In this document: piece after piece, positions 17,615 to 27,257 of the stretch
How the letters are laid out: the number at the start of each line of letters is the position of its first letter
Numbering within the stretch: position 1 is the first letter of the stretch
From: Croceibacterium salegens
GTDB taxonomy: Bacteria > Pseudomonadota > Alphaproteobacteria > Sphingomonadales > Sphingomonadaceae
Length of the DNA stretch: 64,000 nt
Direction: 5' to 3'
Assembly: GCF_009827435.1 (NCBI RefSeq)
Contig: NZ_WTYM01000057.1
Location: forward strand, 83,651 to 147,650
Notes under the pieces: model-generated
Seen by the model: only the letters and a program-made list of their open reading frames with translations
Database searches by the model: none
What the model was told of the DNA's origin: nothing
Translations under genes and position numbers: made by a program

Positions 17615-18351
17615 TAGTCGCGGTCCGAGGCAACCCGGCGGACATCGGCAGCGAGGCGATAGCCTCCGCCCCAGACCGTCTGGATGAGCTTGGGATCGCG
17701 GCTGTCGGTTTCCATCTTGCGACGCAGGCGGCTGACCTGGTTGTCCACCGCGCGGTCGAACAGGTGAGCCTCGCGGCCCTGCACCATGTCGAGCAGGCGG
17801 TCGCGGTCGAGGACCTGGCGCGGGTGGCTGACGAAGGCGACGAGCAGGCGGAATTCGGCCGAGGAAATCGGCACCACCGCGCCGTGCGGATCGGTCAGCT
17901 TGCGCTTGAGCGGGTCGAGCATCCAGCCGTCGAATTCATAGAGCGCGTCCTCTTCGGGCGGCGGTCCGCCCTTCGAGATCCGGCGCAGGACCGAGCGGAT
18001 GCGGGCGACGAGCTCACGCGGCTCGAACGGCTTGGGGACGTAGTCGTCGGCGCCGATCTCGAGCCCGACGATGCGGTCCATCGCCTCGCCCTTGGCGGTC
18101 AGCAGGATGACCGGGAGGTTCTTCGATTCGGTCAGGTGGCGGCACAGCGACAGGCCGTCTTCGCCCGGCATCATGATGTCGAGCAGGACGAGGTCGGGGG
18201 TTTCCTCGAGCAGGGCCGATCGAGCCTTGGCCGCGTCCTCGGCCTGGCGCACGACGAACCCCTGGCGGGTCAGGTAGTCCGCCAGGGGTTCACGCAAGCT
18301 CGGTTCGTCGTCGACGAGCAGCAGGCGCGTTGGTGCCGACTCCGTGCTCAC
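17614..18351 (-). CDS. OmpR-family response regulator
   Basis: The 245-residue regulator has a receiver domain with acidic pocket DDE (about 14-16), phospho-acceptor D58 in LVLLDIMMPGEDG and the switch threonine/lysine in ILLTAK, followed by an OmpR winged-helix domain ending in SRLRRKMETD and VWGGGYRLA. It activates or represses target promoters upon phosphorylation by the adjoining kinase. GTG 18351 is preferred because the frame continues upstream into the intergenic space with no good start and a GAGGGG ribosome site precedes it. It begins 25 bases after the EF-hand gene stop. Confidence 0.9.
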   Translation of the reverse strand: MSTESAPTRLLLVDDEPSLREPLADYLTRQGFVVRQAEDAAKARSALLEETPDLVLLDIMMPGEDGLSLCRHLTESKNLPVILLTAKGEAMDRIVGLEIGADDYVPKPFEPRELVARIRSVLRRISKGGPPPEEDALYEFDGWMLDPLKRKLTDPHGAVVPISSAEFRLLVAFVSHPRQVLDRDRLLDMVQGREAHLFDRAVDNQVSRLRRKMETDSRDPKLIQTVWGGGYRLAADVRRVASDRD

Positions 18352-18376
18352 GATCTCAATGCCCCCTCTCGGCCCG

Positions 18377-18952
18377 TTAGCCGGCGCGTTGTGTACGGCG
18401 CTCACGCCATTTGTCACGCATGTTGTCGCGTCTGGCCTTGCGCTCGGCAGCTGTGACGACACCGTTCTTGTCGGTGTCGGCCGCATCGAAGCGAGTCAGG
18501 GCGGCGGTTTCGAATTCGGCCAGCGTAATCGCGCCGTCGTTGTTCGCATCGGCACCGCGGATCAGGCCGCGCATGCCGGGACCGCCGTGCTTGCTGCGCA
18601 TGGCCATCCGCGAGGCGTCACCGTCCGGGCCGGGGCCGCGGCGGTCGGTCCGCGCCTCGCCGCGCTGGTCGCGCCGTGCGTCGAATTCGGCAAAGCTGAT
18701 CGAGCCGTTGTGATCGGTGTCGAGGCGGTCGAAGGCCTGCCTTTCGCGCGCTTCGCGGTCGGCCTTGTCGAGCTTGCCGTCGCCGTTCGCATCGAGGCGC
18801 TGGAATTCCTGCGTGGTGCGCTGTTCGACGGCGGCGCGGGTCAGGTCGCCCTGCGGGCCGGGTCCGGGCAGGCCTTCCTGCTGGGCGAGGACCGCGGTCG
18901 AACCGGTCAGGGCGATGGCGCCGGCGAGCAGCGCGAGGGTCAGTTTACGCAT
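18377..18952 (-). CDS. Secreted EF-hand calcium-binding protein
   Basis: The 191-residue protein starts with a signal peptide (MRKLTLALLAGAIALTGSTAVLA) and has four EF-hand-like calcium loops: LDANGDGKLDKAD, LDTDHNGSISFAEF, ADANNDGAITLAEF and ADTDKNGVVTAAE. The first two and last two form pairs, separated by an arginine/glycine/methionine-rich linker. It is probably periplasmic and binds calcium. It is the first gene of a run with the response regulator (25-base gap) and kinase, so it may buffer or present the signal for the two-component pair. GGAG stands seven bases before the ATG. Confidence 0.85.
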   Translation of the reverse strand: MRKLTLALLAGAIALTGSTAVLAQQEGLPGPGPQGDLTRAAVEQRTTQEFQRLDANGDGKLDKADREARERQAFDRLDTDHNGSISFAEFDARRDQRGEARTDRRGPGPDGDASRMAMRSKHGGPGMRGLIRGADANNDGAITLAEFETAALTRFDAADTDKNGVVTAAERKARRDNMRDKWRERRTQRAG

Positions 18953-19145
18953 GGTCGGTCTCCGTCATCGGATCGGGTTGAGCAACGGGGCACCCCGCTT
19001 AAGGGGGGGAGGTCCGCGGCAGCCCCGTCACTCTTGATGCCGGTTCTAGGCTGCCAATGTCGCAGGGATTTGCCGGAAGCGGGCAAAAGTGTCGCAAATT
19101 GTCCGCCGGCGGACGCGGCGTTCATGCGCCCGCAAGTCGCACGGC

Positions 19146-19547
19146 TCAACGCGGGCGGTGCTGGGTTCCCATGCCGGCGGTAACGAAGACCGCGCTGGCC
19201 TCGCCGTCGATATCGGCGGTGTGCCAGGTGCCCGGCGGGTTGATGACGTATTCGCCCGGACCGATCGTCACCTCGGCGGCTTCCCCGTCGGGAAACTCCT
19301 GGTGCAGCGTCATGCTGCCCGCGGTGCACAGCACCACTTCGCCGCCCGCCGGGTGCATTTCCCACATCGGCCAGCTCTCGGTGAAGGTGTACATCGCCAT
19401 GACCCGCGCCTCGTTGCCGTCGGCGGCATGGCGCTCGGCGTAATCGGCGTACCACTGCATCGCCCGCTCATCGCGCGGGAACTCGGGCTGCTCGATGGCG
19501 GTGGCACCGAGACCGAGGTGGATCGGATAGGTGTCGAGCCGCGGCAT
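19146..19547 (-). CDS. Cupin-domain protein
   Basis: The 133-residue product is a single cupin barrel: the first motif contains WEMHPAGGEVVLCTAG (metal ligands H and E) and the second PGEYVINPPGTWHTADI (terminal H). Members include small dioxygenases, isomerases and sensors; substrate is unknown. It ends two bases before the VOC gene region on the same strand (VOC gene is downstream of pepP, upstream of this gene), so VOC and cupin are likely co-transcribed. Length fits a stand-alone cupin. Confidence 0.8.
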   Translation of the reverse strand: MPRLDTYPIHLGLGATAIEQPEFPRDERAMQWYADYAERHAADGNEARVMAMYTFTESWPMWEMHPAGGEVVLCTAGSMTLHQEFPDGEAAEVTIGPGEYVINPPGTWHTADIDGEASAVFVTAGMGTQHRPR

Positions 19548-19549
19548 CG

Positions 19550-19930
19550 CTACTGCTCCTGCGGGGGCATGAAGAAGGCGACCAGCTTGTTGCCGTCCGG
19601 GTCGCGGAAATAGGCGGCGTAGAACGCCTCGCCGCGCGGCCCGGGTGGCCCCTCGTCGCTGCCGCCGTTGGCGAGGGCGTGGTCGTAGATCTGGTGGACC
19701 TTGTCCGTGCTGTCGACGGGAATGCCGAACATCGAACCGTTGCCGCCGGTCGCGGGCTCGCCATTGAGCGGTTTGATCACACCGATCATCGCGCCCTTGT
19801 CGGGCGTGCTCCAGGTGATCACCCGGTCGGTTTCGAAGGCGCGTTGCGCCCCGACGATCCCGGCGATTACATCATAGAACTTCCCCGCCCTTTCGAGGTC
19901 GTTGGTCCCCATGGTCGCATAGCCGAGCAT
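19550..19930 (-). CDS. VOC/glyoxalase-fold protein
   Basis: The 126-residue protein shows the paired beta-alpha-beta-beta-beta units of the vicinal oxygen chelate superfamily: LGYATMGTNDLERAGKFYDVI at the start and RGEAFYAAYFRDPDGNKLVAFF near the end, where the final E of many metal-binding members is replaced by a V/A-F segment. Such proteins include glyoxalase I, dioxygenases and antibiotic-binding proteins, but lacking the full metal set it may be non-catalytic. It sits between the M24 peptidase (22 bases upstream) and the cupin gene (2 bases downstream). Confidence 0.8.
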   Translation of the reverse strand: MLGYATMGTNDLERAGKFYDVIAGIVGAQRAFETDRVITWSTPDKGAMIGVIKPLNGEPATGGNGSMFGIPVDSTDKVHQIYDHALANGGSDEGPPGPRGEAFYAAYFRDPDGNKLVAFFMPPQEQ

Positions 19931-19952
19931 CGTCTTCTCCCCTTGCCCCGCG

Positions 19953-21758
19953 TCAGATCGGCGCGCAGGCCGCTTCGAGCCAGGCGAGGTCCTCGCCGCT
20001 GAGCTGCGGTGCCAGCACCTCGAGCACGCGCGCGTGATAGCCGTTCCACCACGCCACGTCTTCCCCCGACAGCATGTCGAGATCGACCAGCGTGCGGTCG
20101 ATCGGCACCAGCGTCAGCGTTTCGAAGCCGAGCCACTCGCCCTCCATGGCGGCAATCTCGCGCTTCTCGACCAGCACCAGGTTCTCGATGCGGATGCCGA
20201 AATGGCCGGCCTTGTAATAGCCCGGCTCGTTCGAGAGGATCATTCCGGCCATCAGTTCCTGGTCGGTCCCGGCCTGCCCGCCGCGCGGCTTGGCGATGCG
20301 CTGCGGCCCCTCGTGGACGCTGAGGAAGCTGCCGACGCCGTGGCCCGTGCCGTGCGCATAGTCGACGCCCGCTGCCCACAGGAACTGTCGCGCCAGGGTG
20401 TCGAGCTGGGCGCCGCTGGTGCCTTGCGGGAAGGTCTGCAGCGCCAGCGCGATGTGGCCCTTGAGCACGCGGGTGTAGCGGTCCTTGTGTTCGGCCGTGG
20501 GTTCTCCAGGACCGATCCACACCGTGCGGGTGATGTCGGTCGTGCCGTCGCTGTACTGGCCGCCCGAATCGACCAGGAATACGCTGCCGGGATCGATCGG
20601 CAGGTCGCTTTCCTCGTCGACCTTGTAGTGCGGGATCGCGGCATGCGGGCCGGCGGCGGAGATGGTGTCGAACGAGAGGTCCCTGAGCAGCCCGGTCTCT
20701 TCGCGGAAGGCCTGCAATTGCGCCGCGGCGCTGAGCTCGGTTTCGCCGCCCTTGGGCGCTTCATTTTCGAGCCAGCGGAGGAACCGCGTCACCGCCGCGC
20801 CGTCGCGGGCCTGCGCATCGCGTTGGCCCTGCTGTTCGACCGGGTTCTTGATCGCCTTGGGCAGGATCGTCGGGTCGCGCACCGCAATAGCGGTCGCACC
20901 GGCGACTTCGAGCGCCTGGAAGATCGCCGCGACGCCGAAATTGGGATCGACCGCGACCTTCTTTCCGCCGAGTTCGCCGAGCGCCTTCTCGAAGTCGAGG
21001 CGCGGACGGATCGTCACCGCGTTGCCGAGGTGCTTGGCCAGTTCCGGGGTGACCTTTTCGGGCGCGATGAACAGTTCGGCGGTGCCGTCGTCATGCGCGA
21101 TCACATAGGATAGCGCGACCGGCGTGCGCTCGACGTCCGAGCCGCGGATGTTGAGCAGCCAGGCGATCGAATCGAGCGCGCTGATGACGGTCGCATCGAC
21201 GCCCTGCGATTTCATCCAGTCGGCGACCTCGGCGCGCTTCTCGGCGCTGGCGCGCCCGGCGTTGGCGTTGGTGTGGACCACCGCGACCGCCGCCGAGGGT
21301 TCGGGCCGGTCGGCCCAGACGGCATCGATCGGGTTGCTCTCGACCGCGACAAGCTCGCCGCCGATCTTCTTGAGCGCGCTGGCCGTGCCCTGAGCCCAGC
21401 CGCGCGAGTGCAGCCAGGCATCGAAGCCGATCTTCGCGCCTTCGGGCGCATTGGCCTTGAGCCACTCGGCCGGGCTCGTCTCCATGCTCGACTGGTATTC
21501 GTAGAGCTTGCCGTCGACCTGTTCGCGGACCTGCACGGTGTAGCGGCCATCGACGAACATGGCGGCCTTGTCTTTGAGCACCACGGCGGTCCCGGCGCTG
21601 CCGCCGAAGCCGGTCAGCCAGGCGAGGCGCTGGGCGTAGCCGCCGACGTATTCGCTCATGTGCTCGTCGGAAATCGGGACGACGAAGCCGTCGAGCCCGC
21701 GCCGGCCAAGCTCCTTGCGCAGCGCGTCGAGACGGGCTTCGTGGGTTTGCATCAGCAT
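19953..21758 (-). CDS. M24 family Xaa-Pro aminopeptidase
   Basis: The 601-residue protein is of the three-domain aminopeptidase P type (two creatinase-like N-terminal domains, then a pita-bread catalytic domain from about residue 310). Metal ligands are visible in FLVDSGGQYSDGTTDITRTV (two aspartates), GTGHGVGSF (histidine), ILSNEPGYY and IRIENLVLV (glutamates). It removes N-terminal residues next to proline in the cytoplasm. Two ATG codons two codons apart (21758 and 21752) are possible; neither has a strong ribosome site. A much longer open frame continuing to 23882 runs antisense to the S9 peptidase and is not real. Confidence 0.9.
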   Translation of the reverse strand: MLMQTHEARLDALRKELGRRGLDGFVVPISDEHMSEYVGGYAQRLAWLTGFGGSAGTAVVLKDKAAMFVDGRYTVQVREQVDGKLYEYQSSMETSPAEWLKANAPEGAKIGFDAWLHSRGWAQGTASALKKIGGELVAVESNPIDAVWADRPEPSAAVAVVHTNANAGRASAEKRAEVADWMKSQGVDATVISALDSIAWLLNIRGSDVERTPVALSYVIAHDDGTAELFIAPEKVTPELAKHLGNAVTIRPRLDFEKALGELGGKKVAVDPNFGVAAIFQALEVAGATAIAVRDPTILPKAIKNPVEQQGQRDAQARDGAAVTRFLRWLENEAPKGGETELSAAAQLQAFREETGLLRDLSFDTISAAGPHAAIPHYKVDEESDLPIDPGSVFLVDSGGQYSDGTTDITRTVWIGPGEPTAEHKDRYTRVLKGHIALALQTFPQGTSGAQLDTLARQFLWAAGVDYAHGTGHGVGSFLSVHEGPQRIAKPRGGQAGTDQELMAGMILSNEPGYYKAGHFGIRIENLVLVEKREIAAMEGEWLGFETLTLVPIDRTLVDLDMLSGEDVAWWNGYHARVLEVLAPQLSGEDLAWLEAACAPI

Positions 21759-21872
21759 TGCGGGACGACTCCGGTTTCGAATGTAAGCATGTCCGGGCTG
21801 TAATCGCATCGGGCGCTTGGTTCCAGTGCAGTGGTCCTTCCATCGCGCGGCGAAGCGGCTACATGGGCGGCC

Positions 21873-23936
21873 ATGAACGATACCATCCCGCTCGCGCCGC
21901 CGGTTGCCGCGAAGAAGCCCTCTGCCGTCACTCACCACGGCATCACCGTCAGCGACGATTACGCCTGGTTGCGCGATGCCGGATATCCCAAGGTCGAGGA
22001 TGCGGAGGTGCTCGCCCACCTCGCCGCCGAAAACGCCTGGTTCGAAGCGCGGATGAAGCCGCACGAGGAGACCGTCGAGGCGCTGTTCAAGGAAATGCGC
22101 GCGCGTATCAAGGAGGCCGACAAGTCGGTGCCGCAGAAGGACGGCGACTGGCTCTACTGGATCGAGTTCGAGGAAGGCGCCGAATACAAGAAGTGGTGGC
22201 GCAAACCGGTCGCCGGCGGGGATGACGAGCTGATCCTCGACGAAGTCGCGCTGGCGGAGGGCAAGGACTACTTCCGCCTCGGGGCGCTGTCGGTTTCCAA
22301 TGACGGCAAGCTGCTCGCCTATTCGGTCGACGACAACGGCTCGGAACGCTTCACCGCGAAGATCAAGGACCTCGCCACCGGCGAACACCTCGCCGACGAA
22401 ATCCCCGGCACGCTGTCCTCGCTGGTCTGGGTCGCGGGCGACACCGGCCTGGTCTACTCGCTTGCCAACGAGAACTGGCGCACCGACAACGTCCGCCTGC
22501 ACTGGCTCGGCAAGCCGATCGACACCGATATCGAGCTCTACCACGAGGACGACGAAGGCTTCCGCGTCGGCGCTTCGCTCTCGGCGCAGGAAGACTGGAT
22601 CGTCATGGCCGCGGGCGATCACGAGACGAGCGAATGCTGGCTGGTGCCCGCCGCGGATCCCACCGCCAAGCCCCGGCTGGTCAAGGCGCGACAGAAGGGC
22701 GTCGAATACGACGTCGACGTGCGCGACGGCACCGTCTGGGTCCATGCCAACGACACCCACGAGAATTTCCGCGTCGCCACCGCGCCGTTCGACACGCCGG
22801 ACAAGTGGGAAACGCTGATCGAGGGGACGGATCAGCTCTATCTCACCGGCTTCGAGCTGTTCCGCGACTTCTACGTCATCGAAGGGCGGCTCGGCGGGCT
22901 CGATCGGATCGAGATCCGCTACTACGACGACCCCGCCCGCATCGAGCCGGTCGAGTTTCCCGAGGCGAGCTACAGCGCCGGGACCGGGAGCAACCCCGAA
23001 TACGAGCAGACCGTACTGCGCATGTCCTACGAGAGCATGATCAGCCCGGCGAGCACCTACGATTACGACGTGGCCACGCGCGAGCTGACGCTGCTCAAGC
23101 GGCAGGAGATCCCCTCGGGCTACGACCGAGACCTCTATGCCACCGAACGGCTCGAGATCGCCGCCCGCGACGGCACACCGATCCCGGTCAGCGTGATGTA
23201 CCGCAAGGACCGCAAGAGCCCCGGACCGCTGCACCTCTACGGCTACGGCGCCTATGGCATCGCCATCCCGCCGGGCTTTTCGACCACGCGGCTCAGCCTC
23301 GTCGACCGCGGCTTCGCCTATGCCATCGCCCACATCCGCGGCGGGGACGACTTGGGGCGCGCCTGGTACAAGGCGGGCAAGCTCGAAAGCCGGGTCAACA
23401 CCTTCACCGATTTCGTCGACGTGGCGCGCGGCCTGATCGACCGCGGGCTGACCGAGGCGGGGCGCATTTCGATCTCGGGCGGCTCGGCTGGCGGCGAACT
23501 GATGGGCGCGGTGGTCAATTCGAACCCCGAGCTGTGGGGCGCGGTCGTGGCGCACGTCCCCTTCGTCGACGTGCTGGCGACGATGCTCGACGCCTCGCTG
23601 CCGCTGACGCCGGGCGAATGGCCCGAATGGGGCAACCCGATCGAGGACCAGGCGGCGTTCGAGCTGATCCGCTCGTACAGCCCCTACGACAACGTGCGCG
23701 CGCAGGACTATCCGCCGCTGCTCGTCACCGCCGGGCTCAACGATCCGCGCGTGACCTACTGGGAGCCGGCCAAATGGGTCGCCCGCCTGCGCGAGATGAA
23801 GACGGACGGCAACGAACTGCTCTTGAAGACCAACATGGGCGCGGGCCACGGCGGAAAGTCCGGGCGGTTCCAGAGCCTGCACGAAACGGCCGAGGAATTC
23901 GCCTTCATCCTGTGGCAGATGGGCGTCGAGGGCTGA
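21873..23936 (+). CDS. ptrB: S9 family prolyl oligopeptidase (protease II type)
   Basis: The 687-residue serine peptidase has an N-terminal seven-bladed propeller and a C-terminal alpha/beta hydrolase domain. The nucleophile is S538 in ISGGSAGGELMG, the aspartate is in TAGLNDPRVTYWEP, and the histidine is in NMGAGHGGKSGR. The glutamate-bearing FTDFVDVARGLIDRG region is typical of oligopeptidase B, which cleaves after basic residues in short peptides. No signal peptide is present, so it is cytoplasmic. ATG 21873 is chosen over an upstream in-frame start because family members begin near here. The thioesterase gene begins two bases after its stop. Confidence 0.9.
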   Translation: MNDTIPLAPPVAAKKPSAVTHHGITVSDDYAWLRDAGYPKVEDAEVLAHLAAENAWFEARMKPHEETVEALFKEMRARIKEADKSVPQKDGDWLYWIEFEEGAEYKKWWRKPVAGGDDELILDEVALAEGKDYFRLGALSVSNDGKLLAYSVDDNGSERFTAKIKDLATGEHLADEIPGTLSSLVWVAGDTGLVYSLANENWRTDNVRLHWLGKPIDTDIELYHEDDEGFRVGASLSAQEDWIVMAAGDHETSECWLVPAADPTAKPRLVKARQKGVEYDVDVRDGTVWVHANDTHENFRVATAPFDTPDKWETLIEGTDQLYLTGFELFRDFYVIEGRLGGLDRIEIRYYDDPARIEPVEFPEASYSAGTGSNPEYEQTVLRMSYESMISPASTYDYDVATRELTLLKRQEIPSGYDRDLYATERLEIAARDGTPIPVSVMYRKDRKSPGPLHLYGYGAYGIAIPPGFSTTRLSLVDRGFAYAIAHIRGGDDLGRAWYKAGKLESRVNTFTDFVDVARGLIDRGLTEAGRISISGGSAGGELMGAVVNSNPELWGAVVAHVPFVDVLATMLDASLPLTPGEWPEWGNPIEDQAAFELIRSYSPYDNVRAQDYPPLLVTAGLNDPRVTYWEPAKWVARLREMKTDGNELLLKTNMGAGHGGKSGRFQSLHETAEEFAFILWQMGVEG

Positions 23937-23938
23937 GA

Positions 23939-24343
23939 ATGGCCAACACCTACACTATGACCTTCATCGCCTTGCCCGAGCACATCGACGAGATCGGGCA
24001 CGTCAACAATGCGGTGTGGGTCCGATGGATGGAGGATATAGCCACGGCTCACTGGATGGCGGATGCCGCGCCGGAGCATGTGGCGGCCTATGCCTGGGTC
24101 GTGACCCGACACGAGATCGACTATCGCGGCAACGTCAGCGAGGGGGACGAGGTGATCGCCACGACCGAGATTCGCGAAGGGCCAAGCGGCGCGCGGTTCG
24201 ACCGGCATTTCACCTTCACCGATTCCGCCGGCAAGGTGCTCGTCAGGGCGAAGACGACCTGGGCGATGGTCGAACGGGCGACCTGGCGGCTGATGCGCGT
24301 GCCGAAGGAAGTTTCGGCCCCGTTCCTGGCTGGCAGCGACTAG
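23939..24343 (+). CDS. Hotdog-fold acyl-CoA thioesterase (4HBT type)
   Basis: The 134-residue protein is a single hotdog domain of the 4-hydroxybenzoyl-CoA thioesterase/YbgC family: PEHIDEIGHVNNAVWVRWMED carries the catalytic-type aspartate region and HVNN motif, and VVTRHEIDYRGNVSEGDEV follows. It hydrolyses acyl-CoA thioesters; the acyl chain is unknown. It is co-transcribed with the S9 peptidase gene (two-base gap). Its stop overlaps that of the convergent diguanylate cyclase gene by four bases (CTAG). Confidence 0.85.
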   Translation: MANTYTMTFIALPEHIDEIGHVNNAVWVRWMEDIATAHWMADAAPEHVAAYAWVVTRHEIDYRGNVSEGDEVIATTEIREGPSGARFDRHFTFTDSAGKVLVRAKTTWAMVERATWRLMRVPKEVSAPFLAGSD

Positions 24344-26082
24344 CCGGCAGCCTGCTTCCTGCGCCGGCGTTCCCGCGCGCGCGGCACGAAGAGCGTGAGC
24401 TTCTCGCCGACAGTGCGATTGCGCCCGTTCTGCTTGGCTTCGTAGAGCAGCTGGTCGGCGCGCTCGTAGATCGACTGGAAACTGCCTTCCATCTTCGCAT
24501 CGGCGGGAAGTTCGACCATGCCCATGCTGGCGGTGATCATCCGGTCCAGCCCGCCGACCTTGGCGGCGACCTGCGTGGGGATTGCCTGCCGCCGCCGCTC
24601 GGCGCGCCCTGCGGTATCGGCTCCGCGAAGGAGGAGCATGAACTCCTCGCCGCCCATGCGGAAGGCGAGGGTATTCCGGTCGGGCGCGAGGGCGATTGCC
24701 ACGGCGCGCAACACCTCGTCGCCGCGAGCATGGCCGTGGGTGTCGTTGATCTGCTTGAAGCGATCGAGATCGACGATGGCGAGCGTGCTGAACCCTTCCG
24801 AGCGCAGGACATCCCATCGCTCCTCGATCAGGCGGCGGTTGAGCAGTCCGGTGAGCGAATCCCGCTCGGACAGCCGTTCCAGCAGCCGCGCCTCGGTCTG
24901 GGCCTCGTCGCGCTGGTTCTTGAGCGCCATGAAGCGGTCGGCCACACCCAGCGTGGTGGCAATGATGTCGAACACGCAGCCGAAGTAGAACAGCATCATT
25001 GCCTCGGTCGGCTGGAGCAGCAGCGTAAGCTGGCCGAGCTCGCGGATCACTCCCACAGCCAGCATCGGTAGCCAGCCGATCAACTGGAACTTGGCGGCGC
25101 GGCTTCCCCGCCGCAGGGCATCGACCACCATCCAGAACAGCAGCGCGAGGATCGGCAGGTATCCTGCATAGTAGAGATCGGTCTGCACTTCGCGGGCGAC
25201 GAACGGGAAGAAGGCATGTCCCGCGCTGATGGCCAGCGCCCAACATGCCGCCCAGGGCAACGATCGGCGAAGGACAGGGTGCAGCTTGCCGGGTTCGATG
25301 AAGCTGTAGGCGAACATCGCCCCGGCCACGACCGCCAGCCCGAAGGCCAGCGAGGTGAGCTTGCTCAGCGTCGGGACCGCAAGGTCGACGATGTAGGTCG
25401 AAAGCCCGGAATTGACGAGGATCGTCAGCAGCAGCGAGAGCGCCAGGGCGCTGTGCCACAGCACGAAGCGCTCGCGCAGGATGCGGTAGAAGACGGCGTT
25501 GAAGATCAGCGGCAGCACCAGCATGCCGCACAGCGCGGACAGCAGCAGCAGCAGTCTTCTCCCGCCCGGATGGTCGCCCGGGTCGTTCGGCGCAATGTGG
25601 GCGTCATGCAAGGCCACCTGGTGAGTCGCCAGGTCGAACGCGGCCACTACCTCGCGCGTGTCCGGGCCGATGGTTGGCAGCGGAGCCTTGACGAAACCGC
25701 CTGTCTGGGCGGGCAGGAGCTGCTCGTTTGCATAAATGGCCGAGCGCACGGCTCCGTCTGCATCGATTGCCAGGAGACGCACATTTTCGAGCGGACTGCG
25801 TCGCGTGACGAGAAAGCGCGGCAATGGCTTGCTGCGGTCAATTCCGAACCGCAGCAGCGTCCGTTCCGGCTCAAGCGAAACCTTCCTGTCGCGGCAGTTC
25901 CAGCGGTTAGGATCTGCGACGACACTGGCGATTGGCTCTGCGAGGTCGGAAGTCGCGACGCAGTAATCGCGGGTGGCGAGGGAATCGGGAGGAGGAGCGG
26001 GGCGAGCAGGTGTGGCGGCGAAAAGCGCCCACAGCACGGCCGCGGGCACGAGAAGCACCCTGAATATCGCCCCGATCCACAT
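24340..26082 (-). CDS. Membrane diguanylate cyclase with 7TMR-DISM-like sensor
   Basis: The 580-residue protein has a signal/anchor (about 5-25), a periplasmic region of about 150 residues, seven hydrophobic segments (about 178-385) in the 7TMR-DISM arrangement, a short coiled linker (ALKNQRDEAQTEARLLERL) and a GGDEF domain with RDSLTGLLNRR and the active-site motif MGGEEF. The signature is active-type, so it should make cyclic di-GMP. The RxxD inhibitory site normally nine residues before GG is absent (TxxxD pattern instead), so product feedback may be lost. The ligand sensed in the periplasm is unknown. Confidence 0.87.
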   Translation of the reverse strand: MWIGAIFRVLLVPAAVLWALFAATPARPAPPPDSLATRDYCVATSDLAEPIASVVADPNRWNCRDRKVSLEPERTLLRFGIDRSKPLPRFLVTRRSPLENVRLLAIDADGAVRSAIYANEQLLPAQTGGFVKAPLPTIGPDTREVVAAFDLATHQVALHDAHIAPNDPGDHPGGRRLLLLLSALCGMLVLPLIFNAVFYRILRERFVLWHSALALSLLLTILVNSGLSTYIVDLAVPTLSKLTSLAFGLAVVAGAMFAYSFIEPGKLHPVLRRSLPWAACWALAISAGHAFFPFVAREVQTDLYYAGYLPILALLFWMVVDALRRGSRAAKFQLIGWLPMLAVGVIRELGQLTLLLQPTEAMMLFYFGCVFDIIATTLGVADRFMALKNQRDEAQTEARLLERLSERDSLTGLLNRRLIEERWDVLRSEGFSTLAIVDLDRFKQINDTHGHARGDEVLRAVAIALAPDRNTLAFRMGGEEFMLLLRGADTAGRAERRRQAIPTQVAAKVGGLDRMITASMGMVELPADAKMEGSFQSIYERADQLLYEAKQNGRNRTVGEKLTLFVPRARERRRRKQAAG

Positions 26083-26141
26083 GGATGGGACCCTAAATAC
26101 CGTTGGTTATCGGGCAGTTAAGCCGAGGGCGACAAATACCC

Positions 26142-27257
26142 CTAAGCGAGCAGTTCCGCGACCGGCTTCAGCTCGTATCCCAGCTCTGCAGCCACCGCCG
26201 GATAAGTTACCTGCCCCGCGTGGACGTTCAGCCCTTCGGCCAGGTGCGGGTCTGTCCGCATGGCTTCCTTCCAGCCGAGGTCCGCGATCCGCAGCGCATG
26301 CGGCAGGGTCACGTTGTTGAGCGCGTAGGTACTGGTGCGGCTGACAGCGCCGGGCATGTTAGCGACGCAGTAGTGCACGATCTCGTCGATCAAGTAGGTC
26401 GGATCGTCGTGCGTGGTCGCGTGGCTTGTCTCGAAGCAGCCGCCCTGGTCGATCGCGACATCGACCAGCACCGAGCCGGGCTTCATGCACTTGAGCATGT
26501 CGCGCGTGACGAGCTTTGGTGCCGCCGCTCCGGGGATCAGCACCGCGCCGATGATCAGGTCGGCCTCGCAAACCGCTTCCTCGAGGTTGGCCTGGTTGGA
26601 AAAACGGGTCTTCGCCCGCGCCTCGAAATGGGTGCCGACCCGCTCCAGAACTTCGGGATCGCGGTCCATGATGGTGACGTCCGCGCCCAAACCCGCGGCC
26701 ATCTGCGCCGCGTTGAAGCCGACCACGCCGCCGCCGATAACGATGACCTTGCCCGGCATGACGCCCGGCACGCCGCCGAGCAACACGCCGCGACCGCCGT
26801 GGGCCTTCTCCAGCGCGGTGGCCCCGGCCTGGATGCTCATGCGGCCCGCGACCTGGCTCATCGGCTTGAGCAGCGGGAGACCGCCACCCCGGCCGGTCAC
26901 CGTTTCGTAGGCAATGGCGGTGACGCCCGACTGGACGAGATCGGCGGTCTGTTCGGGGTCGGGGGCGAGGTGGAGGTAGGTGTAGAGGATCTGCCCTTCG
27001 CGAAGCATTGCCCGCTCGCCAGCCTGCGGCTCCTTCACCTTGACGATCATCTCGCACTCGGCGAACAGCAACTCCGGCCCGTCCTTGATGGTCGCGCCGG
27101 CGGCAATGTACTCGGAATCGCTTGCCCCGATGCCGAGTCCCGCGCCGCTTTCGATCCACACCTCATGACCGTGCGTCACCAGTTCCTTGGCACTCTCGGG
27201 TGTCAGGCCGACGCGGTATTCGCGGTTCTTGATTTCCCTGGGGCAACCGATGCGCAT
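26142..27257 (-). CDS. ald: Alanine dehydrogenase
   Basis: The 371-residue NAD-dependent enzyme interconverts L-alanine with pyruvate and ammonia. Family signatures are complete: [20 protein letters not shown] at the N terminus, catalytic lysine in IVKVKEPQ, histidine in [10 protein letters not shown], the Rossmann motif [15 protein letters not shown] (about 172-186) and [10 protein letters not shown]. Length matches Ald rather than the longer transhydrogenase alpha subunit. It is a single gene with about 200 bases of regulatory space before the divergent porin gene; no Lrp-type regulator is adjacent. Confidence 0.95.
   Translation of the reverse strand: MRIGCPREIKNREYRVGLTPESAKELVTHGHEVWIESGAGLGIGASDSEYIAAGATIKDGPELLFAECEMIVKVKEPQAGERAMLREGQILYTYLHLAPDPEQTADLVQSGVTAIAYETVTGRGGGLPLLKPMSQVAGRMSIQAGATALEKAHGGRGVLLGGVPGVMPGKVIVIGGGVVGFNAAQMAAGLGADVTIMDRDPEVLERVGTHFEARAKTRFSNQANLEEAVCEADLIIGAVLIPGAAAPKLVTRDMLKCMKPGSVLVDVAIDQGGCFETSHATTHDDPTYLIDEIVHYCVANMPGAVSRTSTYALNNVTLPHALRIADLGWKEAMRTDPHLAEGLNVHAGQVTYPAVAAELGYELKPVAELLA

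Noticed and set aside
21759..23882. Extension of the M24 peptidase frame to 1309 codons
   Set aside because: The added part is antisense to the S9 peptidase gene, which has a full catalytic triad; the extension has no recognisable fold. The M24 domain starts at 21758.
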